Source of the DNA: Parietichytrium sp. I65-24A
Lineage: Eukaryota > Sar > Bigyra > Thraustochytrida > Thraustochytriidae
Direction of reading: 5' to 3'
Assembly (NCBI GenBank): GCA_012862575.1
Contig: BLSF01000119.1
Location: 1 to 52,593 of the forward strand
DNA length: 52,593 nt
Part shown: piece by piece, positions 1 through 11,300 of the stretch
How the letters are laid out: each line of letters begins with the position of its first letter
Numbering within the stretch: the first letter of the stretch is position 1
Notes under the pieces: model-generated
What the model was told of the DNA's origin: nothing
Seen by the model: only the letters and a program-made list of their open reading frames with translations
The model's database searches: none
Translations under genes and position numbers: made by a program

Positions 1-867
1 GTACTTTGTCTGGCGCGATACCGGTAGTGGCAACCTCCCCTAACGGGTAGAAGTTATATTGATAGTGGCTATTGCCTCATGGTAAGAGTATATGGTCAAC
101 GTGCATAGCACGATAATGTGTGGTGTCCACGTAGCTAGATCTGGAAGTACAGCAGTTTATCTACTCCTTGTTACTACTATTACTCCTTGACAAATTCCTA
201 CTGTTTAGACTCTATCATAGTTTTGCTAAGATTTGCGGTAAGTAGGAATACCTAACGTCAAACTATATGCGCCACGCATAGTTTCGAGGCCTACTCCACT
301 ACTACCCATAACCATACAACCATATACAACCCACAAGAACCTAGCACCCATTAGACGATTCGCTAAATATATGTTTTAGCAGTTCTATAAGAAAGTATAA
401 CCAAACCTTACGCGCACAGGTGTGCTTCAATCGGTACCCTACCTCTCCATACTCTAAAGGCCTATCAATGTCTACGCAGAACTCATAGAACACGGTGTGC
501 ACAGCGACCGTGAAGAGCAAAGCTATGAATTACTGCTATGCATTCTTACTCTGAAGAAGCAAACAATTATACTATTATGTTATTCTATTATGACATTCAC
601 AGTGTATGTTCTGAAATTGATTGAAATTGGGCAAAGCATACACTTATCGCGCACAGCTGGAGAGCAAGAGTGAATTTATATTATACTTTGGTGATATACT
701 CGCTCAGACGAAAGGCGAAAGGCGGTCCAGGTCGCGTCAAGAACATAACAACGGCACATCACTCGGCGCAGTCCAAAGCAGATCGCGTGCGATTTGGGGT
801 CGGCAGCGCGAAGGGGTGCGAAGTTTTGCGCGCCAGTGTGCCGACGGGGGCATTGGTTGCCGAGAAA
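1..867 (+). repeat. 5' flank of array unit A
   Basis: This is the upstream flank of the first unit of the tandem array. It matches 1956-2830 almost base for base, and 7441-8377 and 12141-12703 more loosely. I see no coding region before the ATG at 868. A reading frame before that ATG is open but has no ATG of its own, and small indels change its frame between copies, so it is unlikely to be translated as part of the protein. The stretch at 590-602 ends in CATTCACAG, which in units C and D follows a CTTT-rich tract and looks like a splice acceptor, so a 5'-UTR intron is possible. Confidence 0.75.
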
Positions 868-1954
868 ATGACAGGAGTTGAACCGTCGCGGGCGAGTAGG
901 GCGAGTAGAGTGTCCACGGCGGATTCGGAAACGTCTTACTCGACCGCCAGGGACGCTCGGCACTCTCAGCATTCTCGGCAGGAGAGCTTCGAGAGCGAGG
1001 ACGGAGGCATCCAAGGCAACAACAAGAAACGGGCGTCAAAGTGGTTCTCGCGTTCCAAAAAGGACTTTTATAGCGACCAAGACGATGAGCCGCAGAGCAG
1101 GTGGTCCGGATACAAAAGGGAGAGCTTTGCGGAGTCCCGATCTGATGAGGTGTGCTTCTCGCCGGAGCACATTCAACACATTCGGCGCGGGGAGTTTCTT
1201 TATGATCCCGCAGTCGTAGAGGGTATCCATCGCCTGTCGAGGCGGCTGGCAAACGTGGATCGGTACGTAGAGGTGACCGATGCAGGTGCAAATATCCAGG
1301 GCCGAAATTTGGACATGCTTTTGGCAGACCTGTCAGATTTGTTTAGCCTTACTGCGCTTTTTCACGAGAAAACTCTTGCTCTGAGCGAGACCCACGATGA
1401 CGTGTACAAAAGCATCGGTAGAGGCGCGGGGCACAATCTCACAGCGCTGGACAAGACGAAGAAAATCGGTAAAACGATTTTCTCGATCGTGATATGGGGC
1501 TTAAACACACTACTAACATTGCTGACATGTCGGTGGTTGACGTGGTGCTGCCGCCACACCGAACCAGGACAGTCGGAGCGCACAAAAGTTGCAGTCCCTC
1601 GATCAGTGCAGCGCGACGAGCGCCACAGACAGCTTCTCTTCACCATCAATCTTGGTCTTGGCCTCCTCGACGAGATAACAGATATAGTCTTCATCATCGC
1701 TCTGTACAATAGCGGATTTCACACACTCTTCTATCTGGCCGGGTCGATTTTCATCACGATTGCTCTTTTGCGATATGCTGTGTTGTTCTATTACACGACG
1801 TCTTGGAGTGAATTCGGCCTCCGGCTTCAGCAATTCTGGCGTCTCATCACTTTCAATAGGAGCAAAGACGAGAAACTGGACCTGAATGCCATCTTGGAGA
1901 CCTCATTCACCTTGCTTGGAGGGCTTTTTAGCCCGGTCATCCCCGAGCTTTCAA
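868..1954 (+). CDS. LRR membrane protein, array copy A (3' truncated by gap)
   Basis: This is the first copy of the array family, starting at the ATG of MTGVEPSRASRASR, the only in-frame ATG shared by all four copies. It encodes about 362 residues and then runs into the single N at 1955, so the leucine-rich-repeat block and C-terminal domain are missing from the assembly. What remains matches copy B almost residue for residue. It has a Ser/Arg-rich N-terminus, a conserved block containing HIQHIRRGEFLYDP, a first membrane segment near residues 203-228 and a long hydrophobic stretch near 256-310. The function is unknown. The truncation coincides with an assembly join, so I read it as a sequence gap and not a biological end. 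Confidence 0.8.
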
Positions 1955-1955
1955 N
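1955..1955. other. Assembly gap (single N) inside the tandem array
   Basis: One N separates the middle of copy A's coding region from sequence that restarts at the beginning of the array unit (compare 2-60 with 1956-2010). The gap length is unknown. At least the 3' two thirds of copy A, and possibly whole units, are missing here. Confidence 0.9.
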
Positions 1956-2830
1956 TACTTTGTCTTGTGCGATAGTGGCAACCTCCCCTAACGGGTAGAA
2001 GTTATATTGACTCGGATAGTGGCTATTGCCTCATGGTAAGAGTATATGGTCAACGTGCATAGCACGATAATGTGTGGTGTCCACGTAGCTAGATCTGTAA
2101 GTACAGCAGTTTATCTACTCCTTGTTACTACTATTACTCCTTGACAAATTCCTACTGTTTAGACTCTATCTTAGTTTTGCTAAGATTTGCGGTAAGTAGG
2201 AATACCTAACGTCAAACTATATGCGCCACGCATAGTTTCGAGGCCTACTCCACTACTACACATAACCATACAACCCACAAGAACCTAGCACCCATTAGAC
2301 GATTCGCTAAACATATGTTTTAGCAGTTCTATAAGAAAGTATAACCAAACCTTACGCGCACAGGTGTGCTTCAATCGGTACCCTACCTCTCCATACTCCA
2401 AAGGCCTATCAATGTCTACGCAGAACTCATAGAACACGGTGTGCACAGCGACCAAGCATATACTGTGGTGAAGAGCAAAGCTATGAATTACTGCTATGCA
2501 TTCTTACTCTGAAGAAGCAAAAAATTATACTATTATGTTATTCTATTATGACATTCACAATGTATGTTCTGAATCAATGATTGATTGAAATTGGGCAAAG
2601 CATTCACTTATCGCGCACAGCTGGAGAGCAAGAGTGAATATATATTATACTTTGGTGATATACTCGCTCAGGCGAAAGGCGAAAGGCGGTCCAGATCGCG
2701 TCAAGTATATAGCAGCGGCACGTCACTCGGCGCAGTCCAAAGCAGATCGCGTGCGATTTGGGGTCGGCAGCGCGAGGGGTGCGAAGTTTTGCGCGCCAGT
2801 GTGCCGACGGGGGCATTGGTTGCCGAGAAA
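1956..2830 (+). repeat. 5' flank of array unit B
   Basis: This is a near-identical copy of 1-867 with small indels. One of these is a changed CATTCACAA where the other units have CATTCACAG, which would remove the candidate 5'-UTR splice acceptor. A frame upstream of the ATG at 2831 is open and in phase with the protein in this copy only, because of a one-base difference. It contains no ATG, so I do not include it in the coding region. Confidence 0.75.
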
Positions 2831-5800
2831 ATGACAGGAGTTGAACCGTCGCGGGCGAGTAGGGCGAGTAGAGTGTCCACGGCGGATTCGGAAACGTCTT
2901 ACTCGACCGCCAGGGACGCTCGGCACTCTCAGCATTCTCGGCAGGAGAGCTTCGAGAGCGAGGACGGAGGCATCCAAGGCAACAACAAGAAACGGGCGTC
3001 AATGTGGTTCTCGCGTTCCAAAAAGGACTTTTATACCGACCAAGACGATGAGCCGCAGAGCAGGTGGTCCGGATACAAAAGGGAGAGCTTTGCGGAGTCC
3101 CGATCTGATGAGGTGTGCTTCTCGCCGGAGCACATTCAACACATTCGGCGCGGGGAGTTTCTTTATGATCCCGCAGTTGTAGAGGGTATCCATCGCCTGT
3201 CGAGGCGGCTGGCAAACGTGGATCGGTACGTAGAGGTGACCGATGCAGGTGCAAATATCCAGGGCCGAAATTTGGACATGCTTTTGGCAGACCTGTCAGA
3301 TTTGTTTAGCCTTACTGCGCTTTTTCACGAGAAAACTCTTGCTCTGAGCGAGACCCACGATGAGGTGTACAAAAGCATCGGTAGAGGCGCGGGGCACAAT
3401 CTCACAGCGCTGGACAAGACCAAGAAAATCGGTAAAACGATTTTCTCGATCGTGGCATGGGGCTTAAACACAATACTAACATTGCTGACATGTCAGTGGT
3501 TGACGTGGTGCTGCCGCCACACCGAACCAGAGCAGTCGGAGCGCACAAAAGTTGCAGTCCCTCGATCAGTGCAGCGCGACGAGCGCCACAGACAGCTTCT
3601 CTTCACTATCAATCTTGGTCTTGGCCTCCTCGACGAGATAACAGATATAGTCTTCATCATCGCTCTGTACAATAGCGGATTCCACACACTCTTCTATTTG
3701 GCCGGGTCGATTTTCATCACGATTGCTCTTTTGCGATATGCTGTGTTATTCTATTACACGACGTCTTGGAATGAATTTGGCCTCCGGCTCCAGCAATTCT
3801 GGCGTCTCATCACTTTCAGTAGGAGCAAAGACGAGAAACTGGACCTGAATGCCATCTTGGAGACCTCATTCACCTTGCTTGGAGGGCTTTTTAGCCCGGT
3901 CATCCCCGAGCTTTCAATGAGCATCTTGAAGAAAGAATTCAATGATCGTGAGCCTCTTAAGCAAAATGTGGTCGGAGAGTCCGCTGGGTCGCTCTTTGTT
4001 GACCCCGTCTCATCGCACGCAAAGGGTGTCTACTTTGAGGTATCAAGCGGAAGCTGGATTGCGCTCTCGTTTCTCGTGAAGGACTCGCTTCAGCTGGGCA
4101 TTCAGTTTGCCTTCTTACATTTCGGGTATGACGAGGAAGGGGAGGGCATTGGGACGCAGTTCTGGCTCGCATTTTCTACAACGGTATTTCGAATCATCGA
4201 GCAATTTTTCATTATGCTCTCTGCAAGGTCTGATCGCCCAGCGTTGCGAAATCTCATGATGCTGCGGCAGCTCTCCTTTAATAGTGAAATAGTGGATGGG
4301 CGTGGTCCTGGTAGTCATATTCACGACTTCATGGAGAAAGCGCGGGACAATCTGGGCCGCTCGTTTTGGAACGATTTGCATCCGTCTTTGTTAGAAGAGG
4401 GGCCCAACTTGAAAGAGGTCCAGGACAAAAACCTATGTGCCCAGATAGCCTGCAATGGCATCGTTGGAAAAACTCGTGTTCTTGATACTCGCCACTTCTA
4501 TCAAGAAATTCGCTCGATTGAGCTGAACAACTTGTCTTTCGATGGGCCAAACGAGGGTGAAGCGCTCCTTAGATTCCTTGCCAAATGTACTCAGGTGCAG
4601 CGCGTCGAGCTGAGCTTCACCTCGTTTGGGGACGCCAGAGAAAACCCTTATGTCTTGGAAACTCTCGCGAAGTATTGCCCGAGATTGGACCAGCTCTCAC
4701 TCGACAGCTGTGAGTGGGTGAGCAATGAAAGCCTTTGTTTTTTCATTGAACGGTGTGGATCAAACCTGGTTCGCCTTTCCCTTAGGGACCTATCATGTCT
4801 GTGCGATGAGACGCTCATCACCATCGGCAAGTACTGCCCCACTCTTCAGGAGCTCATGATTGACCGGACCCCTGACTCCGAAGAGAAGCATGGTTCCCAT
4901 AGCGTCACTGGCTCCAGGAGGTATATCCAATTGACAGAAGCTGGATTTAAGGCACTTGCAAAAGGTTGCTCCAGGTCACTCTTGCGGCTGACAATGAGCT
5001 ATGTTGACTACAACGGGAGAGAGGAACATCTTGTTAAGCTGACTCAGAATAAGTTTCTGAGGGAGATATCCTTTGCGGGAATGAAAAATATTAAAGACCG
5101 CTTCCTTGTGCAAAGCTTTAAGGAAGAGAGAAAATATCCTCCTGGTCCGTCCTCATGCTTACGTATCGCGCGATTCACTGACACGGCCGTTGGAGAAAAG
5201 GAGGACGGGCTTCGGCTGCTTACCAGGAGGGCTCTACTGTTGGAAGATCTCGCTCTTGGAGGGACCAGGACTAAAAGTACTGGAGTCAAAGAACTCCTCA
5301 ACTCGTCGAAAAGTATTCGCCACATTGAATTCTACAACCCGCACGAGCTTGCCTTCTCCTATGCAAAGCTTCTGTCCCTCCACATAGAGGACATGGAGGA
5401 GCAGCTCTCGAAGATGGATGCCATCAACTCAAGAACGAGGCACACGCAGCAAGGAAAGAAAAAATTGATTTCGTTGCCCAGCGTCAATGCCGGATATCCT
5501 GATGACGACATCGCAGACACCTCAGCTGTTGCTGTGATCGTTCCGATTGGGGAAGCTAACTCGCCAGCCTTTGGTGATGGCGAAGATGTACTTGAAGCAT
5601 TTAGAAGTGTTCTCGAGGAGTTTGAGCTGGAGTCCAGAGATAGCATCGTTTTGACCCTACAGGCTCGCCTCAGTAGAATAAGTCTGCCTGAGAAGGAGAA
5701 GGCGAACTATGAGTACAAATTGCTGCTGGCGGTGATTGGTCTGCTAGACGCGATTCGAACCCAACTCTACCGAGTCAAACACATCAAAAATACTGAGGTG

Positions 5801-6676
5801 CTCGATGCGGCAGGGAAAGAATATGTGATTTCTAAATTTAGAATCCGTGCCGACTTTCTTGCTGGCGGTTCACTGGGGGATAAACAAGCCGATCAACAAT
5901 TGCGTCTAAGCACCCTCTCTCTTCCGTCTCTGCTTCCGTTTGGTTTATTGAGCACCAAGCGCATCACCATCCTCGTCGACGCAGATGCGGGCCGGTACAG
6001 ATTTTTGGGCAAAGGCAACGAAGCTAGCGGACGAATCTCCAATATTCACAAGATCACCATTAAGGCGAGCGACGACAAGGAACGTGGAGCGAGGCTTGGC
6101 GCTCTTTCTACTCGCCATTTGGCCATCCCACAAAACGCGCATTACTTTTGCTTCGCGTACCCGGTTGACACAAAAGAGGGCACAGAAGTTGACGCAAATG
6201 AGGAGGTAGAGGGATGCAGTGACTTTGGAGAGAGCAGCCTCCAAGGTTACAGGCATGCGGCCAATCGCCTGAAGCTTTGGGGCGGATTTCTGTACTTTGA
6301 CAAGAATAAAGCATTTCTCTCCGCGAACGTGCTTGTGCCCGGAGTTGCACTGTCTTTCAACGGACCGCTTCGCCTCTCAGTACCGACTCTTCGAAAGCTC
6401 AAGCAGAGGTGGGTAGACGTCACCATTGAGGAAATGCAACGCCCTTACGCTGATGAGGGAAAGCAGCTCCGCTTCGCATGGATCTTTCCCGACGAATTCC
6501 CAAACGACCCGAACATTAAAGCGCATAATCACCATGGAGGCTTCGCATACTCTCTACGCAATATACAAGGCGGGAAAAAGATCAAGACGAAGCGTCTTGA
6601 CGCGGTTTTCTTCGCACTGGCCGACCTTGACAGTGTCTTCCTTCAGGACAAAGATGGCGAAGAATCTTTCCCGTGA
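2831..6676 (+). CDS. LRR membrane protein, array copy B (intact)
   Basis: This is the only uninterrupted copy, 1,281 residues from MTGVEPSRAS. I do not recognise the family. From the N-terminus it has a Ser/Arg-rich, probably cytosolic region (1-90), a conserved helical region (about 90-200), a membrane segment (about 203-228), a longer hydrophobic region likely to hold two or three helices (256-310), and two more hydrophobic segments (about 408-432 and 444-465). A leucine-rich-repeat block follows (about 560-733), of the Cys-containing Amn1/F-box-LRR style, with motifs such as CPRLDQLSLDSC and CPTLQELMIDRT. The C-terminal region of about 450 residues has a conserved stretch around RLKLWGGFLYF. 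The stop codon TGA overlaps a perfect splice donor (CC|GTGAGTAT), so the last exon may lie at 6766-6925. The layout suggests a membrane-anchored recognition protein, which is inference. Confidence 0.85.
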   Translation: MTGVEPSRASRASRVSTADSETSYSTARDARHSQHSRQESFESEDGGIQGNNKKRASMWFSRSKKDFYTDQDDEPQSRWSGYKRESFAESRSDEVCFSPEHIQHIRRGEFLYDPAVVEGIHRLSRRLANVDRYVEVTDAGANIQGRNLDMLLADLSDLFSLTALFHEKTLALSETHDEVYKSIGRGAGHNLTALDKTKKIGKTIFSIVAWGLNTILTLLTCQWLTWCCRHTEPEQSERTKVAVPRSVQRDERHRQLLFTINLGLGLLDEITDIVFIIALYNSGFHTLFYLAGSIFITIALLRYAVLFYYTTSWNEFGLRLQQFWRLITFSRSKDEKLDLNAILETSFTLLGGLFSPVIPELSMSILKKEFNDREPLKQNVVGESAGSLFVDPVSSHAKGVYFEVSSGSWIALSFLVKDSLQLGIQFAFLHFGYDEEGEGIGTQFWLAFSTTVFRIIEQFFIMLSARSDRPALRNLMMLRQLSFNSEIVDGRGPGSHIHDFMEKARDNLGRSFWNDLHPSLLEEGPNLKEVQDKNLCAQIACNGIVGKTRVLDTRHFYQEIRSIELNNLSFDGPNEGEALLRFLAKCTQVQRVELSFTSFGDARENPYVLETLAKYCPRLDQLSLDSCEWVSNESLCFFIERCGSNLVRLSLRDLSCLCDETLITIGKYCPTLQELMIDRTPDSEEKHGSHSVTGSRRYIQLTEAGFKALAKGCSRSLLRLTMSYVDYNGREEHLVKLTQNKFLREISFAGMKNIKDRFLVQSFKEERKYPPGPSSCLRIARFTDTAVGEKEDGLRLLTRRALLLEDLALGGTRTKSTGVKELLNSSKSIRHIEFYNPHELAFSYAKLLSLHIEDMEEQLSKMDAINSRTRHTQQGKKKLISLPSVNAGYPDDDIADTSAVAVIVPIGEANSPAFGDGEDVLEAFRSVLEEFELESRDSIVLTLQARLSRISLPEKEKANYEYKLLLAVIGLLDAIRTQLYRVKHIKNTEVLDAAGKEYVISKFRIRADFLAGGSLGDKQADQQLRLSTLSLPSLLPFGLLSTKRITILVDADAGRYRFLGKGNEASGRISNIHKITIKASDDKERGARLGALSTRHLAIPQNAHYFCFAYPVDTKEGTEVDANEEVEGCSDFGESSLQGYRHAANRLKLWGGFLYFDKNKAFLSANVLVPGVALSFNGPLRLSVPTLRKLKQRWVDVTIEEMQRPYADEGKQLRFAWIFPDEFPNDPNIKAHNHHGGFAYSLRNIQGGKKIKTKRLDAVFFALADLDSVFLQDKDGEESFP

Positions 6677-6925
6677 GTATCAACTCTGGAGCCCAATTGA
6701 TAGTCGTCGTTTGAAGCAACTTCTCCAATGCCCAACCACACGGATTCTTTTCGCTCTTTCCGCAGGAAGACCTCTACCAGCAGATCGGAAAGGACGCCAT
6801 GCATGGCGTTCCCCGAGCTCACGCGGCTCTCGCCAATTCCACAAATCTACCTCCACAGGATCCGTCTTTGCTCCCTCACCGAGAGAACAAGCGGAAAGGT
6901 GGCGTTTTGCCGGCAAAGGGGGTGA
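6673..6925 (+). other. Candidate intron and terminal exon of copy B
   Basis: GTGAGTAT at 6673 and a pyrimidine-rich CTCTTTCCGCAG ending at 6765 would define a 93-nt intron, the same size as proven-looking introns elsewhere in the window. Splicing restores a CCG codon and continues with KTSTSRSERTP to a TGA at 6923-6925, adding about 53 residues. Unit D has the same sites at the same distance. All three frames of the putative exon are open over about 150 nt, so the sequence alone does not prove which frame, if any, is used. Confidence 0.45.
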
Positions 6926-7440
6926 GGCTTCCAACGCAAATGATATCTTTCCCAGCTACGTCATCCGCCAGAGATGTCATACAACTCACATCCAAAGCCG
7001 GCAATCCAGAAGCCTCCAAATAACATAACATGTGATGTGTAAAAAAAAATATGATGGTGTTAATAATACAGTCAAACAAAGGTGATGACAACAAATCAAA
7101 CAATATCGATTACAAGTTTGCATCTTCCTCACTGTCACTCGACTAGATCAGCCAAAGAGCTGCAGCAGACCCAAAACAGGACGACGCAGACAAGCAAGCA
7201 GGCAAGCAAGACGCGCAAGCGAACAAGAACACCCATAACTTTCCAACCAACCCTTCAATTCATGATACTTTCTGTCACTTCATTGAACAAGAGCAACAAA
7301 ATTCAAATTCAACAAATAAAAATTAGGCTCTTGAATCACCCTGAACATTCAAGGATTGCCCTGCAAAAAATTTTGCGTTCCCACCAGGTATAGCGCCAAG
7401 TAATAACTATTATTTAAAAAGCTACTCTACTACTACTAAC
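6926..7440 (+). repeat. 3' flank of array unit B
   Basis: This spacer of about 515 bp has no convincing gene. Its first part (to about 7130) matches the region after copy D (16915-17120), including an A-rich run and a shared ATACAGTCAAACAAAGGTG. It therefore belongs to the array unit and is likely 3' UTR and terminator sequence. The remainder is AC-rich and unique. Confidence 0.6.
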
Positions 7441-8377
7441 AAATTCCTTCGCGGAGCTGTCTGGCGCGATAGCAACCTCCCCTCACGGGTAGAAGTTAGA
7501 TAAATCGTGGCTATTGTCTCACGGTAAGAGTATGTGGCCAACATGCGTAGCACGATAACGTTTAGTAACCACTTATCTAGATCTCTAATGACGGCACATT
7601 GTCTACTCTTGGTTACTACTACTACTCCTTCCAGCTCGCACTGTGCAATGCCTATTGTTTAGACTATGACATCATACTGTGGTGAGTTTCGATGGCTAGT
7701 CCACTACTAACCAGAAGCAAATGACCGCGCTTCCAAAGATGAGTCCCTATAAGTATGCAATTGCACAGCTCTCTACGCAAGTCTGACCAAACCTTACATG
7801 CACAGACATGCTACAATCTGTCCCCTACCGTCCCCCTAACTCTACCTACTCCAAATGCCTATTTGTCTCTACGCAGTACTCGTAGAACACGGGGTGGACA
7901 GGGTGCACACGGCGCGAAGGCTAGTCACCATTACCAAGCATATACTGCGGCGAAGAGCAAAGCGACGAAATACTACTAAGTGTGTAACTAATGCATTCTT
8001 ACGTTGAAAGAAGCACACAAATTATGTTCCACTGTCATACTATTATTGCTATAATCGTTCATTTCTTTCTTTCTTTCTTTCATTCACAGTGCATCTTTAG
8101 AATCGATCGAATCAGTCAATGATGGATTGATTGAAATCGAGCAAAGCAAACACTTATCGAGCGCAGCTGGAGAGCAAGAGTGAACATATAGTATACTTTG
8201 GTGATCTACTCACTCAGACGAAAGGCGAAAGGCAGTCCAGGTCGCGTCAAGAACATAGCAGCGGCACATCACTCGGCTCAGACCAAAGCAGATTGCGTGC
8301 GATTTGGGGTCAGCAGCGAGAAGGGGAGCGAAGTTTTGCGCGCCAGTAGGCCGACGGGGGCATTGGTTGCCAAGAAA
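7441..8377 (+). repeat. 5' flank of array unit C
   Basis: This is a diverged copy of the array 5' flank, recognisable from CTGTCTGGCGCGATAG onward. It includes a (CTTT)n microsatellite at about 8062-8084 directly followed by CATTCACAG, a good splice-acceptor-like context about 290 bp before the start codon. The same microsatellite is present in unit D but not in units A and B, which have a TATTCTATTATGA tract instead. No gene is seen in it. Confidence 0.7.
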
Positions 8378-11300
8378 ATGACAGGAATTGAACCGTCGCG
8401 GGCGAGTAGGGCGAGTAGACTGTCCACGGCGGATTCGGAAACGTCGTACTCGACCGCCAGTCACGCTCGGCACTCTCAGTATTCTCGGCAGGAGAGCTTC
8501 GAGAGCGAGGACGGAGGCATCCAAAGCAACAACAAGAAACGGTCTGATGAGGTGTGCTTCTCGCTGGAGCACATTCAGCACATTCAGCGCGGGGAGTTTC
8601 TTTATGATCCCGCAGTTGTAGAGGGTATCCACCGCCTGTCGAGGCGGCTGGCAAACTTGGATCGGTACGTGGAGGTGACCGAGGCAGGTGCAAATATCAA
8701 GGGCCGAAACTTGGACATGCTTGTCGCAGACCTGTCAGATTTGTTTAGCCTTACTGCGCTTTTTCAGGAGAAAACTCTTGCTCTGAGCGAGACCCACGAT
8801 GAGGTGTACAAAAGCATCGGAAGAGACGTGGGGGACAATCTCACAGTGCTAAAGATGATCATGATGATTCTTGTAATGATTTTATCGATGATGATGGGAG
8901 CATTTTTAGGTCCCTTGCCATGGCTGACATATCTGTATTGGACGCGGATCTCCCGCGGCGAACCAGTGCAGTGGACGAGGTGCTGCCGCCGCACCAAATC
9001 GGAGCGCACAAAAGTTGCAGTCCCTCGATCAGTGCAGCGCGGCAAGCGCCACAGACTGCTTCTCTTCGTTATGAATCTTGGTCTTGGCCTCCTCGACGAG
9101 ATAACAGATATACTCTTCATCTTCTCTCTGTCCAATAGGCGATTCCACACACTCTCCAAATTGGCCTGGTGGACTTTCGTCATTATGGTTTGCTTGCGAC
9201 TTGCTGTGTTGCTCTATTACACGACGTCTTGGAGTGAATTCGACCACCTGTTCCAGCAATACAAGCGTCTCATCACTTTCAATATGAGCAAAGACGAGAA
9301 ACTGGACCTGATTTTCTTTGGATTGCTTTCAAACCCGGTCACCTCCGAGCGTCCAATGAAGAAAAAATTCAATGATCGCGAGCCTCTCAAGCAAAACGTG
9401 GTCGGAGAGTCCGCTGGATCGCTTTTCGTTGACCCCGTCTCATCGCACGCAAAGGGTGTCTACTTCGAGGTATCAAGCGGAAGCGGGATTGCGCTCTCGT
9501 TTCTCGTTAAGGACGTGATTCAACTTTGCATTCAAGTTGCCTTCTTCTTTGCGGTAGAGAAGGACGTTGGGATTGATTTCTTCCTCACAATTATTTCCAC
9601 GGTATTACGAATTCTCGAGCTACTTTTCACTGTGTTCGCTGCATGGTCTGATCGCCCAGCGTTGCGAAATCTCATGGTGCTGCGGCAGCTCGCCTTTAAT
9701 AGTGAAATAGTGGATGGGCGTGGCCCTGGTAGTCATATTCACGACTTCATGAAGAAAACGTCCCAGCCCGGCGAGCTGGCCCGCTCGTTTTGGAACGATT
9801 TGCATCCGTCTTTGTTGAAGGAGGGGCCCAACTTGAAAGAGGTCCAGGACAAAAACCTATATGCCCAGAAACCCTGCAATTGCATCGTTGGAGAAACTCG
9901 TGTTCTTGATACTCTCCACTTCTATCAATCAATTCGCTCGATTGAGCTAAACAACGTGTCTTTCGATAGACCGAACGAGGGTGAAGCGCTCCTTAGATTC
10001 CTTGCCAAATGTACTCAGGTGCAGCGCGTCGAGCTGAGCTTCACCTCGTTTGGGGACGCCAGAGAAAACCCTTATGTCTTGAAAACTCTCGCGGAGAATT
10101 GTCCGAGATTGGATCAGCTCTCACTCGACAGCTGTGAGTGGGTGAGCAATGAAAGCCTTTGTTTTTTCATTGAACGGTGTGGATCAAACCTGGTTCGCCT
10201 TTCCCTTAGGGACCTATCATGTCTGTGCGATGATACGCTCACCACCATCGGCAAGTACTGCCCCACTCTTCAGGAGCTCATGATTGACCGGACCCCTGAC
10301 TCCGAAGAGAATCATGGTTTCCATAGCGTCACTGGCTCCAGGAGGTATATCCAATTGACAGAAGCTGGATTCAAGGCACTTGCAAAAGGTTGCTCCAGGT
10401 CACTCTTGCGGCTGACAATGAGCTATGTTGACTATAAGGAGACAAAGAAACACTACAAGGAGACAAAGAAACATCTTGTTTGTCCCCTTGTTAAGCTGAT
10501 TCAGAATAAGTTTCTGAGGGAGATATCCTTTGCGGGAATGAAAAATATTGAAGACCGCTTCCTTGTACAAAGCTTTAAGGAAGAGAGGAAATATCCTCCT
10601 GGTCCGTCCTCATGCTTACGTATCGCGCGATTCACTGACACAAACGTTGGAGAAAAGAAGGACGGGCTTCGGCTGCTTACCACGAAGGCTCCACTGTTGG
10701 AAGAACTCGCTCTTGGAGGGACCAAAACTAAAAGTACTGCAGTCAAAGAACTCCTCAACTCGTCGAAAAGTATTCGCCACATTGAATTCTACGACCCGCA
10801 CGAGCTTGCCTTCTCCTATGCAAAGCTTCTGTCCCGCCACATAGAGGATATGGAGGCGCAGCTCTCGAAGATGGATGCCATCAACTCAAGTACGAGGCAC
10901 ACGCAGCAAGGAAAGAAAAAATTGATTTCGTTGCCCAGCGTCAATGCCGGATATCCTGATGACGACATCGCAGACACCTCAGCTGTTGCTGTGATCGTTC
11001 CGATTGGGGAAGCTAACCCGCCAGCCTTTGATGATGGCGAAGATTTACTTGAAGCATTTAGAAATGTTCTCGAGGAGTTTAATCTGGAGTCCAGAAATGG
11101 GATCTTTTTCGCCCTACAGGCTCGCCTCAGTGAAACAAATCTGCCTAAGAAGGCGAGGGCGAACTATGAGTACAATTTGCTGCAGGCGGTGATTGGTCTG
11201 CTAGACGCGATTCGAACCCAACTCTATCGAGTCAAACGCATCAAAAATACTGAGGTGCTCGATCCGCCAGGGAAACGAGATGTGATTTCTACATTTAGAA

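Noticed and set aside
2585-2830. Extension of copy B upstream of its ATG
   Set aside because: The frame begins at TTG, not ATG, and is out of phase with the protein in the other three copies because of small indels.
2604-3254. Long minus-strand open frame across the N-terminal region of the array genes
   Set aside because: It is antisense to the conserved coding frame, recurs only because the array copies are similar, and its composition (Arg, Ser, Pro) is that of a shadow frame.
1-8377. Repeated 5' flanks as LTRs of a retrotransposon
   Set aside because: They occur only upstream of the array genes, not on both sides of one element, and the encoded protein has no reverse transcriptase, integrase or protease.
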